NCBI GenBank assembly: GCA_017416765.1
Contig: JAFQBE010000032.1
Span: 1-64,000, forward strand
DNA from: Clostridia bacterium
Lineage (GTDB): Bacteria > Bacillota > Clostridia > Oscillospirales > Acutalibacteraceae
Reading direction: 5' to 3'
DNA: 64,000 nucleotides
Of this stretch, positions 8,439-16,543 are shown one piece after another. The translations under genes and the position numbers were made by a program. The notes under the pieces are model-generated. The model was not told the DNA's origin, did not search any database, and was given only the letters and a program-made list of their open reading frames with translations. The number at the start of each line of letters is the position of its first letter. The stretch's first letter is position 1.

Positions 8439-8567
8439 TTAAATATAGAGGTTAACTTCAATATCTCGCCAGTTTCTTACACGCTTTGTCGGGGATATGG
8501 AATACGCATATTCCTGTGCATCCTCGAGTGTCAGAGTAAACTGAGCGAACTTGAAGAAGTTCTCCAT
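8439..8567 (-). CDS. Candidate 42-residue protein coupled to ppdK
   Basis: The ppdK stop TAA overlaps an ATG by one base (TAATG on the minus strand, 8565-8569), and that ATG opens a 42-codon frame ending just before the ppdK terminator. The peptide begins MENFFKFAQFTLTLEDAQEY and continues with YAYSISPTKRVRNW. AAAGGA lies just upstream inside the ppdK end. The TAATG arrangement is a classical coupling signal, and the frame fills the space between ppdK and the hairpin almost exactly. No family is recognised. It could still be chance. Confidence 0.45.
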   Translation of the reverse strand: MENFFKFAQFTLTLEDAQEYAYSISPTKRVRNWRDIEVNLYI

Positions 8568-11191
8568 TAGTCCTTTATAGCTGCCTGAGCTGCTGCAAGG
8601 CGTGCAATCGGAACACGGAAGGGTGAGCAGGATACATAGTCGAGGCCAATCTTGTGGCAGAACTCAACAGATGTCGGGTCGCCGCCGTGCTCGCCGCAGA
8701 TACCGTAGTGGAGGTTCTTGCCGCTTGCCTTGCCCTTTGCAACTGCCATTTCCATGAGAGCGCCAACGCCTGTCTGATCAAGCTTTGCGAAGGGATCGAA
8801 CTCGAAGATCTTTGTATCGTAGTAAGCGTTGAGGAACTTACCGGCGTCATCACGGCTGAAGCCGAATGTCATCTGAGTAAGGTCGTTTGTACCGAAGCAG
8901 AAGAACTCAGCTTCCTTAGCGATTTCATCTGCTGTGATGCAAGCTCTGGGAATTTCGATCATTGTACCGACTTCGTACTTGAGTTCTACGCCTGCTGCTG
9001 CGATTTCAGCGTCAGCTGTCTTAACAACAACATCCTTAACGAACTTGAGTTCCTTAACTTCGCCAACAAGGGGAATCATGATTTCGGGAACGAGGTTCCA
9101 GTCTGCATGTGCCTTCTTAACGTTGATAGCTGCACGGATAACAGCCTTTGTCTGCATTGCTGCGATTTCGGGATAAGTTACTGCAAGACGGCAGCCACGG
9201 TGACCCATCATGGGGTTGAACTCGTGGAGAGAAGCGATGATAGCCTTGATGTCTTCAACAGACTTGCCCTGAGCTTCTGCAAGAGCTGCGATGTCAGCTT
9301 CCTCTGTGGGAACAAACTCATGGAGGGGCGGATCAAGGAAACGGATTGTTACGGGGTTGCCTTCAAGTGCTTCGTAGAGAGCCTCGAAGTCGCCCTGCTG
9401 ATAGGGAAGAATCTTATCAAGAGCTGCTTCGCGTTCTGCAACTGTGTCAGCGCAGATCATTTCACGGAATGCAGCAATTCTGTCTGCTTCGAAGAACATG
9501 TGCTCTGTACGGCAGAGACCGATGCCTTCTGCACCGAGTTCACGAGCCTTCTTAGCGTCTGCAGGTGTATCAGCGTTTGTACGAACCTTGAGAGTTCTGT
9601 ACTTGTCAGCCCATGCCATGATGCGGCCGAACTCGCCTGCGATTTCAGCATCAACTGTGGGAATGATGCCGTCATAGATGTTACCTGTTGAACCGTCGAT
9701 GGAGATGAAGTCACCCTCGTGGTATGTCTTACCTGCAAGTGTGAACTGCTTGTTTTCTTCATCCATAACGATGTCGCCGCAACCGGATACACAGCAAGTA
9801 CCCATACCGCGGGCAACAACAGCTGCGTGAGAAGTCATACCGCCACGAACTGTGAGGATACCCTGAGCAGCCTTCATACCTGTGATATCTTCGGGAGATG
9901 TTTCAAGACGGACAAGAACAACCTTTTCGCCCTTTTCGTTCCATTCAACAGCATCTTCAGCTGTGAATACAACCTTACCGCAAGCAGCACCGGGAGATGC
10001 GCCAAGACCCTTACCTGCAGGTGTAGATGCCTTGAGAACCTTAGCATCGAACTGCGGGTGAAGGAGTGTATCGAGGTTTCTGGGGTCGATCATTGCAACA
10101 GCCTTCTTCTCGTCGATCATGCCCTCGTCTACAAGGTCACAAGCGATTTTGAGAGCAGCCTTTGCAGTTCTCTTACCGTTTCTTGTCTGGAGCATATAGA
10201 GCTTACCGTCTTCAACTGTGAACTCCATATCCTGCATATCTCTGTAGTGGTCTTCAAGAATACCGCAAACCTTGTTGAATTCTTCGAAAGCTGCGGGGAA
10301 CTTTTCAGCCATTTCAGCAATCGGCATGGGAGTACGAACGCCGGCAACAACGTCTTCGCCCTGTGCGTTTGTAAGGAATTCGCCCATGAGACCCTTTTCG
10401 CCTGTAGCAGGGTCACGTGTGAAAGCAACACCTGTACCGCAGTTGTCGCCCATGTTACCGAAAGCCATCATCTGAACGTTAACTGCTGTACCCCATGAGT
10501 AGGGAATATCGTTGTCGCGGCGGTAAACGTTTGCACGGGGGTTGTCCCATGAACGGAAAACAGCCTCAACAGCGCCCATAAGCTGTTCTTTGGGATCGGA
10601 GGGGAAATCCTTACCGATCTTGTTCTTGTATTCAGCCTTAAACTGACCTGCAAGTGTCTTGAGGTCTTCAGCTGTAAGATCGACGTCCTGAGTTACGCCC
10701 TTTTCTTCCTTCATTTCGTCGATGAGTTCTTCGAAGTACTTCTTACCGACTTCCATAACAACGTCGGAGTACATCTGAATGAATCTTCTGTAGCAGTCCC
10801 AAGCCCAACGGGGGTTGCCGGACTTTGCGGAGATTGCTTCAACAACCTCTTCGTTAAGACCGAGGTTGAGGATAGTATCCATCATACCGGGCATGGATGC
10901 GCGTGCGCCGGAACGAACGGAAACGAGAAGGGGATTTTCCTTATCGCCGAACTTCTTGCCGGTGATGCCTTCCATCTTCTCGATGTATTCCATGATCTGT
11001 GCCTGGATTTCATCGTTAATCTTCTTGCCATCTTCGTAGTACTTTGTGCAAGCCTCTGTAGAAATTGTGAAGCCCTGAGGAACAGGAAGACCGATCTTGG
11101 TCATTTCTGCAAGGTTTGCGCCCTTACCGCCGAGGGTATTACGCATTGAAGCGTCACCTTCGGAGAACAGGTAAACATACTTGTAAGCCAT
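8567..11191 (-). CDS. ppdK: Pyruvate, phosphate dikinase
   Basis: PPDK interconverts pyruvate, ATP and phosphate with phosphoenolpyruvate, AMP and pyrophosphate; anaerobic clostridia use it in glycolysis or for PEP synthesis. All parts are visible in the 874-residue protein. There is an N-terminal nucleotide-binding domain (GGKGANLAEM), then the swivelling phosphohistidine domain with GGMTSHAAVVARGMG, whose His is near residue 453. The C-terminal PEP-binding barrel carries the catalytic Cys in ICGEHGGDP. Length is typical. The start at 11191 has GGAGG 9 nt upstream and gives the standard MAYKYVYLF N terminus; the longer frame runs into the leader. The gene is strongly expressed by its look: consensus promoter, GC-richer and highly biased codons. 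A mini-ORF is coupled to its 3' end. Confidence 0.97.
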   Translation of the reverse strand: MAYKYVYLFSEGDASMRNTLGGKGANLAEMTKIGLPVPQGFTISTEACTKYYEDGKKINDEIQAQIMEYIEKMEGITGKKFGDKENPLLVSVRSGARASMPGMMDTILNLGLNEEVVEAISAKSGNPRWAWDCYRRFIQMYSDVVMEVGKKYFEELIDEMKEEKGVTQDVDLTAEDLKTLAGQFKAEYKNKIGKDFPSDPKEQLMGAVEAVFRSWDNPRANVYRRDNDIPYSWGTAVNVQMMAFGNMGDNCGTGVAFTRDPATGEKGLMGEFLTNAQGEDVVAGVRTPMPIAEMAEKFPAAFEEFNKVCGILEDHYRDMQDMEFTVEDGKLYMLQTRNGKRTAKAALKIACDLVDEGMIDEKKAVAMIDPRNLDTLLHPQFDAKVLKASTPAGKGLGASPGAACGKVVFTAEDAVEWNEKGEKVVLVRLETSPEDITGMKAAQGILTVRGGMTSHAAVVARGMGTCCVSGCGDIVMDEENKQFTLAGKTYHEGDFISIDGSTGNIYDGIIPTVDAEIAGEFGRIMAWADKYRTLKVRTNADTPADAKKARELGAEGIGLCRTEHMFFEADRIAAFREMICADTVAEREAALDKILPYQQGDFEALYEALEGNPVTIRFLDPPLHEFVPTEEADIAALAEAQGKSVEDIKAIIASLHEFNPMMGHRGCRLAVTYPEIAAMQTKAVIRAAINVKKAHADWNLVPEIMIPLVGEVKELKFVKDVVVKTADAEIAAAGVELKYEVGTMIEIPRACITADEIAKEAEFFCFGTNDLTQMTFGFSRDDAGKFLNAYYDTKIFEFDPFAKLDQTGVGALMEMAVAKGKASGKNLHYGICGEHGGDPTSVEFCHKIGLDYVSCSPFRVPIARLAAAQAAIKD

Positions 11192-11279
11192 TGGTTTATA
11201 CCTCCATAAATAAATAATAAACAAGTTTAATAGTTACAGCGCACAGGGGTTTACCCACACGCGCAATGTACCATCGCAT

Positions 11280-11309
11280 ATTATAGCACACACCTTATTA
11301 AAATGTAAA
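11280..11309 (-). promoter_or_regulatory. ppdK promoter
   Basis: On the minus strand TTTACA (11304-11309), an 18 nt spacer ending TGTGC, and TATAAT (11280-11285). The leader of about 80 nt contains a GC-rich imperfect hairpin (GCGC arms near 11240-11265) before the ribosome site. Confidence 0.75.
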
Positions 11310-11394
11310 TGCATTTTTACCATAAATTCCAATAGTTGCTTAAAATATATTTTGGTGATAATCCCGACAAACGGTGTTTTATCAATACAACAAG

Positions 11395-11426
11395 AACCGC
11401 CGCCGGAAATTAATCGGGCAGCGGTT
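11395..11426 (-). terminator. Possible weak terminator of the lipase gene
   Basis: AACCGC and GCGGTT close an imperfect hairpin 6 bp past the lipase stop. The minus-strand tail (CTTGTTGTATTG) is only moderately T-rich, so efficiency is doubtful. Confidence 0.4.
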
Positions 11427-11432
11427 AAAATT

Positions 11433-14400
11433 TTAGTAAATTATTCTGTTTATACCAAACAGGTTTTTGAAGAATGAAACTAATTTCTGCCAGAAGCCTG
11501 CTCTTGAAGTAATGGTAATTAAATCGTTTATTTCATTGCCATTTTCATCGGTTACAGCTTCACCGTTTTCATCAACAAGCACAGCAGCAAATGTTGCACT
11601 GCCATTTGCAACAGATGTAACCCTGCACTCTGTACCTGTTTCGTTTTTATATGCAGAAACACCTGAGCCTAATAAAATGTACCATTCAATAGAATAGCCT
11701 TCCGGTATTTCTACATTTTCAAGAGTCAAAACAAGTGTTTCGCCATAGTTGATAACAGTTGTAGATGGCGTTGCAATTGACAAAACTTCGACTATAAACA
11801 CAGCTTTTAAGCTCACATCTTTTTTAGCTACAAAACTGTATTCCGCATCAGTACTTACTGTTTCACCTGTTTTTTCGTCTATCCATTTAACAAACTTCAA
11901 CGATGAGCTTTCAATAAAAGCTGTTACAGTAACATAATCACCGCAAGTAACTGTCATATTACCGTTTGTTGCACCGTAGCCATTTGTTGAAGTTGTAATG
12001 GTTACTGTATTACTGTTTCCATCAATATACTGTGTAGGTTTGAGAATTTTGCCAGATTCATAAGCAAGAGCATAATTCTCTAAATTTAAATTGCTATCAA
12101 TCTCACCTGTCATTTCCAGTTCATCTGCGATATTAACATCAAAGAAATTGACTCTTGCTTGTTCTGAACTATCAGGATTGATTTCTGCAACGGTATAATC
12201 CATTGTTCCTGTATCGTTTCCTGTCAACTTAACTTCATAATCGCCATCAGCAGGAAGCCAAAATGATTTTGAATCGCCGTCAACACTCATAACTATCGCA
12301 TTTTCTTTGTTAGCTATAGATTCATCAACAACATTATTGGTAATTCTTCCGACTACTTCACCAGTAGCATTATTGATAACCTCAATATCGACAGGGCAAT
12401 TTACCGTATTTTCATAGCCTATCTTGTATGACCATAAATCAGCTGATGACATAGTCATCATATATGCGCAATAGGTTTCTGCCAAATGTGCATCTTCAAA
12501 ATATGGTTTGCCCGAATCCAAAGTCAAATCAAGTATTGCCAAAGCCGGATGTATAGCAGGAAGTACCAATTCAAGCTCTGAAGGAATCATTGAATTAAGC
12601 CTATAAAGAACCGCATTATTTAGAAAGAATCTACTAAAATCATCATATGGAGATGAAGTACTTCCGGGTATGGCTGAAGTGGCTAATAATCCCAGCGGCA
12701 CGACTTGATTTGCAACCTCTTTTTCACCAACAAGAGGACATATTACCTTTTGAAAATATTCATACGGTGATGTCTGAACACCATCAAGAAATCTCCATTT
12801 AGTACTATAAAAATCATTAACATCTGATACTGTACCTGTAAACTTTTTAACAATATCGTACGTTGCTTTCTCGCCATTGGCAAAGGGCTGATATGTATCG
12901 CCTGCTGCTATTGTACCAAAATACTGCCTCATTTTATTAAGATGAGTTTTGTATCCGCTTGTGTTAGTTTTACTGGGAAGTACAAGCGTAATACCGTATC
13001 TGCCAAATTCCCATGCGTTAGGCATAACTTTTGTAACAAAATCTTCCGGATTTACGATATTGAAAATTCTGTTGTATTTTGAGTTGGTTCTTGAGCTTTC
13101 AGAAGTGGGATTAGGTGTAGCAAAAGTATAAGCATAAACATTATCTGCATATGCAAATTCTTCCGTATCAATCAGCTTTGCGGCGACAAGATTTGCCGTA
13201 GCTGCACCTCGACTATGCCCTGTAACAAGAATTTTATTATTTCCCTTACTGAAATTTAGATTATGTGTAGCAATATAATTTCTCAATTTGCCGTAGACAA
13301 AATCTCTTGCGCCTGCAAATCCCTGATGTGTGGCACCAGTACCGGGCATAAAATTGTTATACCACTGTCCGTAATGAGAACCAATAAAACCTGTAAAAAT
13401 CAGATTATATATTTCGCCGTCAATATTAATTTTATGACGCGCTATAAAATAGTTAACCTGGGTTGATGATGTATTAAGATTCACCTCAACATCTTTAAAG
13501 CCTAACTTTTCAAGCGCTGTTCTGAAAACTGTTTCATTATCTTTCTCTTTATTTGTATACCCTAAAACAATTGCCTGCGAACAGAACGCCGCCAAATTAT
13601 GGTCATAAACCAAAGAAGAATTAGCGAAGTTTGTACATGCAATAGCCATATCCATGCTTGCAGCTTTGCCGTTACCGCTACTATAATAATTTACGGTTTC
13701 GTTTATAGAAATAAAGGCAGTTTCTTCATCAGGTTTATCAGTAACATCAGGATTTTCCGGTAAAGTAATTTCAATATCTGTTTTTACTTTCAAGGCGGGG
13801 CGAATGCCAAAACTGCGACCTACATAAATACTGTAGACATTGCCTTCATCAACATGACACGCTTGAGCAGAATTTTCAGGAGTGCGAAGCCACCAACAAG
13901 TATTACTATTATTATGTGTGCAACCGCCCTGACATTGGGCATATTCAGTAAGCTTGGCATCTCTTGTTGAACTATTAACAAAACCGTATGAGCTATTTAA
14001 GGATTCGGAATATGAAAGGAGAAAAATTTTATCGTTGGTCGTGTTACTGTCATACTCAGGATAAGATGAAGAATAACCAGAATTATCAAGGGTTGTTGTG
14101 CCTATAAAGGCTTTTTCGGAGGAAGAAAAGGCCGTGTTATAAAAATCGTCATTTAGCCACTCGCGTATCGAGCTTGTTTCATAGTCACTTGCGTAGCTTG
14201 TGCAGGCTGTGCTGTTGAAGCTGCGATAGCGCGAACTGTTATAATAAACCACATTACTGTAGGCTTGGGAATCAATTACGCTTTCGCACATTATAAAGCC
14301 TTCCGCCGGGTCAAGTACACGCCACTCAAGCGGCTCATATTTAAACCAATAAATACTGCCGGTTATATAGCCGTTATCGTCCTGATATGATCTACTTGCA

Positions 14401-14774
14401 GAACAGGTGTATTCGGTAATATATGGACGATATTGTGTAAATTTAACAGCACGATACTTTTCATCACCATATGTAATATCAGCATACTTCATAAAGTCTC
14501 CTGGCTTCATCTGTCCATCACTTATATCTCCTGTACCACTATAATAATCATATGAAATCCAATTAAGAGATAATTTGTTTAAAGACTCAAGCAACACAGA
14601 ATCTGTAACCTCACTTTGTGGGTAAGTACCAAACTCAATTATATCACCAACAGCATATTCAGAAATTGATTTTGCCTGTACTTCAGGCATCAAAAAACCA
14701 ATAAGCGGCGTAGCGGTAAGAGTCAAAGCCACAACCATAATGAATGCCAAGGATTTTCTAAACAGTTTTTTCAT
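11433..14774 (-). CDS. Large secreted class 3-type lipase with DUF6273 and Ig/repeat domains
   Basis: A signal peptide (about residues 1-34, cleavage after VQA) directs this 1113-residue protein outside. Residues about 40-340 look like DUF6273: repeated GDIIEFGTYPQSE, WRVLDP and a terminal RSFGIRPALKV. The middle carries an alpha/beta hydrolase of the class 3 lipase type with the nucleophile elbow TGHSRGAA, Ser near residue 520. An InlB/Flg_new-type repeat follows (YSFVAKKDVSLKAVF), then an Ig-like domain. The protein ends in WQKLVSFFKNLFGI, an aromatic-basic tail seen in other secreted clostridial proteins. Action on extracellular lipids or esters is expected, but the substrate is unknown. 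The start at 14774 has GAAAGGGGA upstream. It follows a probable small RNA and palindromic repeats. Combination with DUF6273 suggests host or community interaction. Confidence 0.85.
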   Translation of the reverse strand: MKKLFRKSLAFIMVVALTLTATPLIGFLMPEVQAKSISEYAVGDIIEFGTYPQSEVTDSVLLESLNKLSLNWISYDYYSGTGDISDGQMKPGDFMKYADITYGDEKYRAVKFTQYRPYITEYTCSASRSYQDDNGYITGSIYWFKYEPLEWRVLDPAEGFIMCESVIDSQAYSNVVYYNSSRYRSFNSTACTSYASDYETSSIREWLNDDFYNTAFSSSEKAFIGTTTLDNSGYSSSYPEYDSNTTNDKIFLLSYSESLNSSYGFVNSSTRDAKLTEYAQCQGGCTHNNSNTCWWLRTPENSAQACHVDEGNVYSIYVGRSFGIRPALKVKTDIEITLPENPDVTDKPDEETAFISINETVNYYSSGNGKAASMDMAIACTNFANSSLVYDHNLAAFCSQAIVLGYTNKEKDNETVFRTALEKLGFKDVEVNLNTSSTQVNYFIARHKINIDGEIYNLIFTGFIGSHYGQWYNNFMPGTGATHQGFAGARDFVYGKLRNYIATHNLNFSKGNNKILVTGHSRGAATANLVAAKLIDTEEFAYADNVYAYTFATPNPTSESSRTNSKYNRIFNIVNPEDFVTKVMPNAWEFGRYGITLVLPSKTNTSGYKTHLNKMRQYFGTIAAGDTYQPFANGEKATYDIVKKFTGTVSDVNDFYSTKWRFLDGVQTSPYEYFQKVICPLVGEKEVANQVVPLGLLATSAIPGSTSSPYDDFSRFFLNNAVLYRLNSMIPSELELVLPAIHPALAILDLTLDSGKPYFEDAHLAETYCAYMMTMSSADLWSYKIGYENTVNCPVDIEVINNATGEVVGRITNNVVDESIANKENAIVMSVDGDSKSFWLPADGDYEVKLTGNDTGTMDYTVAEINPDSSEQARVNFFDVNIADELEMTGEIDSNLNLENYALAYESGKILKPTQYIDGNSNTVTITTSTNGYGATNGNMTVTCGDYVTVTAFIESSSLKFVKWIDEKTGETVSTDAEYSFVAKKDVSLKAVFIVEVLSIATPSTTVINYGETLVLTLENVEIPEGYSIEWYILLGSGVSAYKNETGTECRVTSVANGSATFAAVLVDENGEAVTDENGNEINDLITITSRAGFWQKLVSFFKNLFGINRIIY

Positions 14775-14828
14775 AAAGATTTCCCCTTTCGGAAATGTAA
14801 TTTATATCTACATAAATCATGTACTTGT

Positions 14829-14905
14829 GTAGGGGCAATTCACGAATTGCCCGAAATTTACCGTCATATCGTTTTTACGGCGGGCGATTCATGAATCGCC
14901 CCTAC
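14829..14905. repeat. Two copies of a dispersed palindromic repeat
   Basis: GTAGGGGCAATTCACGAATT continues to GCCCG at 14853, and 28 bp later CGGGCGATTCATGAATCGCC continues to CCTAC at 14905. The two copies are in opposite orientation, each a near-perfect palindrome with a GTAGGGG edge. A third copy lies at 22003-22027. They behave like REP/BIME-type intergenic repeats. Confidence 0.75.
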
Positions 14906-14921
14906 TATGAGAAATGATAAA

Positions 14922-15079
14922 GTAAAAAGTGCGCAGCCGAAGCTACGCACGAAAAATGCATACCTCCGATTGCTGCGACACAACTTCTGACAAACTATAA
15001 GAGAAAGCCAAAATAGAGAATGCATTTTTGCCAAAGCAAAAACACTTCTCATATAGTTTGCTTTATTCAGTTGTGTCGC
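14922..15079 (-). ncRNA. Candidate structured small RNA with own promoter and terminator
   Basis: On the minus strand a consensus promoter (15086-15114) fires at about 15079. The transcript opens with GCGACACAACU, which pairs perfectly with AGUUGUGUCGC about 95 nt later (DNA arms 14974-14985 and 15069-15080). Inside, CAAACUAUA pairs with UAUAGUUUG, and an apical hairpin uses UUUUUGC / GCAAAAA. After a short linker comes a textbook terminator: GUGCGUAGC, a UUCG loop, GCUGCGCAC and a U run (14922-14950). No convincing ORF lies inside; an AUG just after GGAGG is too close to it. The layout recalls 6S-like hairpin RNAs but the hairpin of about 107 nt is too short. It could instead be a leader acting on the lipase gene, 148 nt downstream. 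Confidence 0.55.
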
Positions 15080-15085
15080 ACAGTT

Positions 15086-15114
15086 AGTATAGCACAGCAG
15101 AAAGCAGATTTCAA
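15086..15114 (-). promoter_or_regulatory. Promoter of the candidate small RNA
   Basis: TTGAAA (complement of 15109-15114), 17 nt spacer, TATACT (complement of 15086-15091) with an extended TGC before the -10. Confidence 0.7.
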
Positions 15115-15172
15115 GAAGGACTTATATACCGTTTTAGAAATTTTTACAATTTAAATTTACATTTTTAAAAAA

Positions 15173-15203
15173 ACAGCAGACAGAAATCTACTCTGTCTGC
15201 TGT
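15173..15203 (-). terminator. Terminator of the lipoprotein-HAD operon
   Basis: ACAGCAGACAG and CTGTCTGCTGT form an 11 bp perfect stem with a 9 nt loop; the minus strand continues with seven Ts. Confidence 0.85.
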
Positions 15204-15209
15204 ACGGTT

Positions 15210-15776
15210 TTATTTTATTTTCGTTATCTTATTGCCCTTTACGAAATAGACATTATCGGAAATATCCATAAGGGGTTTATCGTGCATTGAATCTGTATAG
15301 AGGTTTTCTATCCTGCCGTCGGGATACCGCTCGAAAAAAACTTCAATTTTCTTTTCGCGGAAGCAGACTCTGCCGAGCTTACCCGTTTCTCTGTCAAACT
15401 GCGAGCCGATATAGTTTTTTATGCCTATACGACGACAGATTTCGGCAATTACAATTTCGGGTGAAGCGGAAATAACCAAATCATCTTCCGTTCTTACATC
15501 ATCATAAAAAGGCTTGATTTTACGGATGTGCTTATCCCAGAATTCTGTAACCAAGCCGTCAAGGTCATCAATCGTTGAAACATAATCCTCAAATATTTTT
15601 GAATACTTTTCAAAAACATTTTCCATCCGCAGCGTTCCAGCTTTATACTGCACAACACCGTTGACCATATACGGAACATTTTTAAGCAGCGACGGGTCAC
15701 GCTTCAAAACCATTATAAAAATATCAACAAAGCTTTCGCCGCGGTAAATAGTGTTATCAAAATCGAATACGTTCAT
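15210..15776 (-). CDS. HAD-superfamily phosphatase (subfamily IB, SerB-like)
   Basis: The protein begins MNVFDFDNTIYRGES, where DFDNT is HAD motif I with the nucleophilic Asp4 and acid Asp6. Motif II is in LVISAS, the motif III lysine probably lies in REKKIE, and LYTDSMHDKPLM fits motif IV. The 188-residue length and helical cap after motif I fit the subfamily of phosphoserine phosphatase-like enzymes. The true substrate cannot be read; many relatives in clostridia are annotated as HAD-IB hydrolases. The gene starts 6 bp after the lipoprotein stop, so both come from one message ended by the hairpin at 15173. Confidence 0.85.
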   Translation of the reverse strand: MNVFDFDNTIYRGESFVDIFIMVLKRDPSLLKNVPYMVNGVVQYKAGTLRMENVFEKYSKIFEDYVSTIDDLDGLVTEFWDKHIRKIKPFYDDVRTEDDLVISASPEIVIAEICRRIGIKNYIGSQFDRETGKLGRVCFREKKIEVFFERYPDGRIENLYTDSMHDKPLMDISDNVYFVKGNKITKIK

Positions 15777-15782
15777 CAGGGC

Positions 15783-16496
15783 TTATTTCTCCGAATTGAT
15801 AGATGCGTTGATACCTGCTACATCGTAATCGGCTACGCTGATTTTAACATCGCAGTTGCGGTAGGGTGCTTTATCGGTATTGTATGTGATACCGACATAC
15901 AGACCGTTTGCAATTGAATAGTAGATATAGCTTTCGCCGTTTTCTTCCTTTTCGGGCAGGTCGTGGCCGTAGGTCTGTTCAAAGCCTGCTGCCTTGCATT
16001 TTTCGATATACTTGAGGTAATCGGCATAGCTTACATCGTTGAAATAGAGAATTGCTATGTTACCTTCTTCTGTTGCTGAAGAGTTGATATCATCAACATT
16101 TTCGCTGAGGACGGGCAGCTTTTTCATAAATTCATCCTTGGGCCACTTTTTGCCTGTAGGTGCCATTGTGTTGCCTGGTGCGACGGTCGGAGCCTGCGTT
16201 GCGCCGGGATAGGTTTCAACATCGACAACAACTGTTGTTACGGGCATAACATATTCGGAGCCCTTTTCGTCTGTTACCTTTTCTGTTTTGACTTCGCCGT
16301 TGGCCTCGGTAATTATGTAGGGCTTTGTTACAAGCAGCACTTCACCGTTTGCGTCTGTTACGAAATCGCCGGGTCTGCCTGTTGTAGCTTCTTCTGTTGT
16401 GCTTTCGCCGTTATCTTTAACAGAATCCTTACACGCTGCAAGGCAAAAAATCATTGCAAAAGCCATAAGCAGAGCAAGTATTTTTTTCATTCTCAT
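15783..16496 (-). CDS. Lipoprotein of unknown function
   Basis: The N terminus is a lipoprotein signal: MRMKKILALLMAFAMIF followed by the lipobox LAAC, so the mature protein is lipid-anchored at Cys22. A Ser/Thr/Glu/Pro-rich linker follows, including TQAPTVAPGNTMAPTG. The C-terminal domain of about 110 residues (FMKKLPVLSENVDDIN onward) looks globular, with alternating Tyr-rich strands. I do not recognise the family. The start may instead be the second Met (16490), which sits at better spacing from the AAGGGAG site. It shares an operon with the HAD phosphatase; the link between the two is unknown. Confidence 0.75.
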   Translation of the reverse strand: MRMKKILALLMAFAMIFCLAACKDSVKDNGESTTEEATTGRPGDFVTDANGEVLLVTKPYIITEANGEVKTEKVTDEKGSEYVMPVTTVVVDVETYPGATQAPTVAPGNTMAPTGKKWPKDEFMKKLPVLSENVDDINSSATEEGNIAILYFNDVSYADYLKYIEKCKAAGFEQTYGHDLPEKEENGESYIYYSIANGLYVGITYNTDKAPYRNCDVKISVADYDVAGINASINSEK

Positions 16497-16543
16497 TCTC
16501 TCCCTTTTATTTTATTCGGTTAATTCTAACACAATTGTTATGA

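Noticed and set aside
8654..10498. Long plus-strand open frames opposite ppdK (345 and 259 codons)
   Set aside because: They mirror the strongly biased codons of ppdK, have Cys/Ser-rich nonsense composition and no family motif; antisense shadow frames.
14864..15052. 62-codon minus-strand ORF over the small RNA
   Set aside because: It runs through the RNA hairpin, its terminator and a palindromic repeat, has no usable ribosome site and no protein-like composition.
14922..15079. 6S RNA assignment
   Set aside because: The main hairpin is about 107 nt, shorter than usual 6S RNAs, and I cannot place the central bubble; kept only as an unassigned structured RNA.
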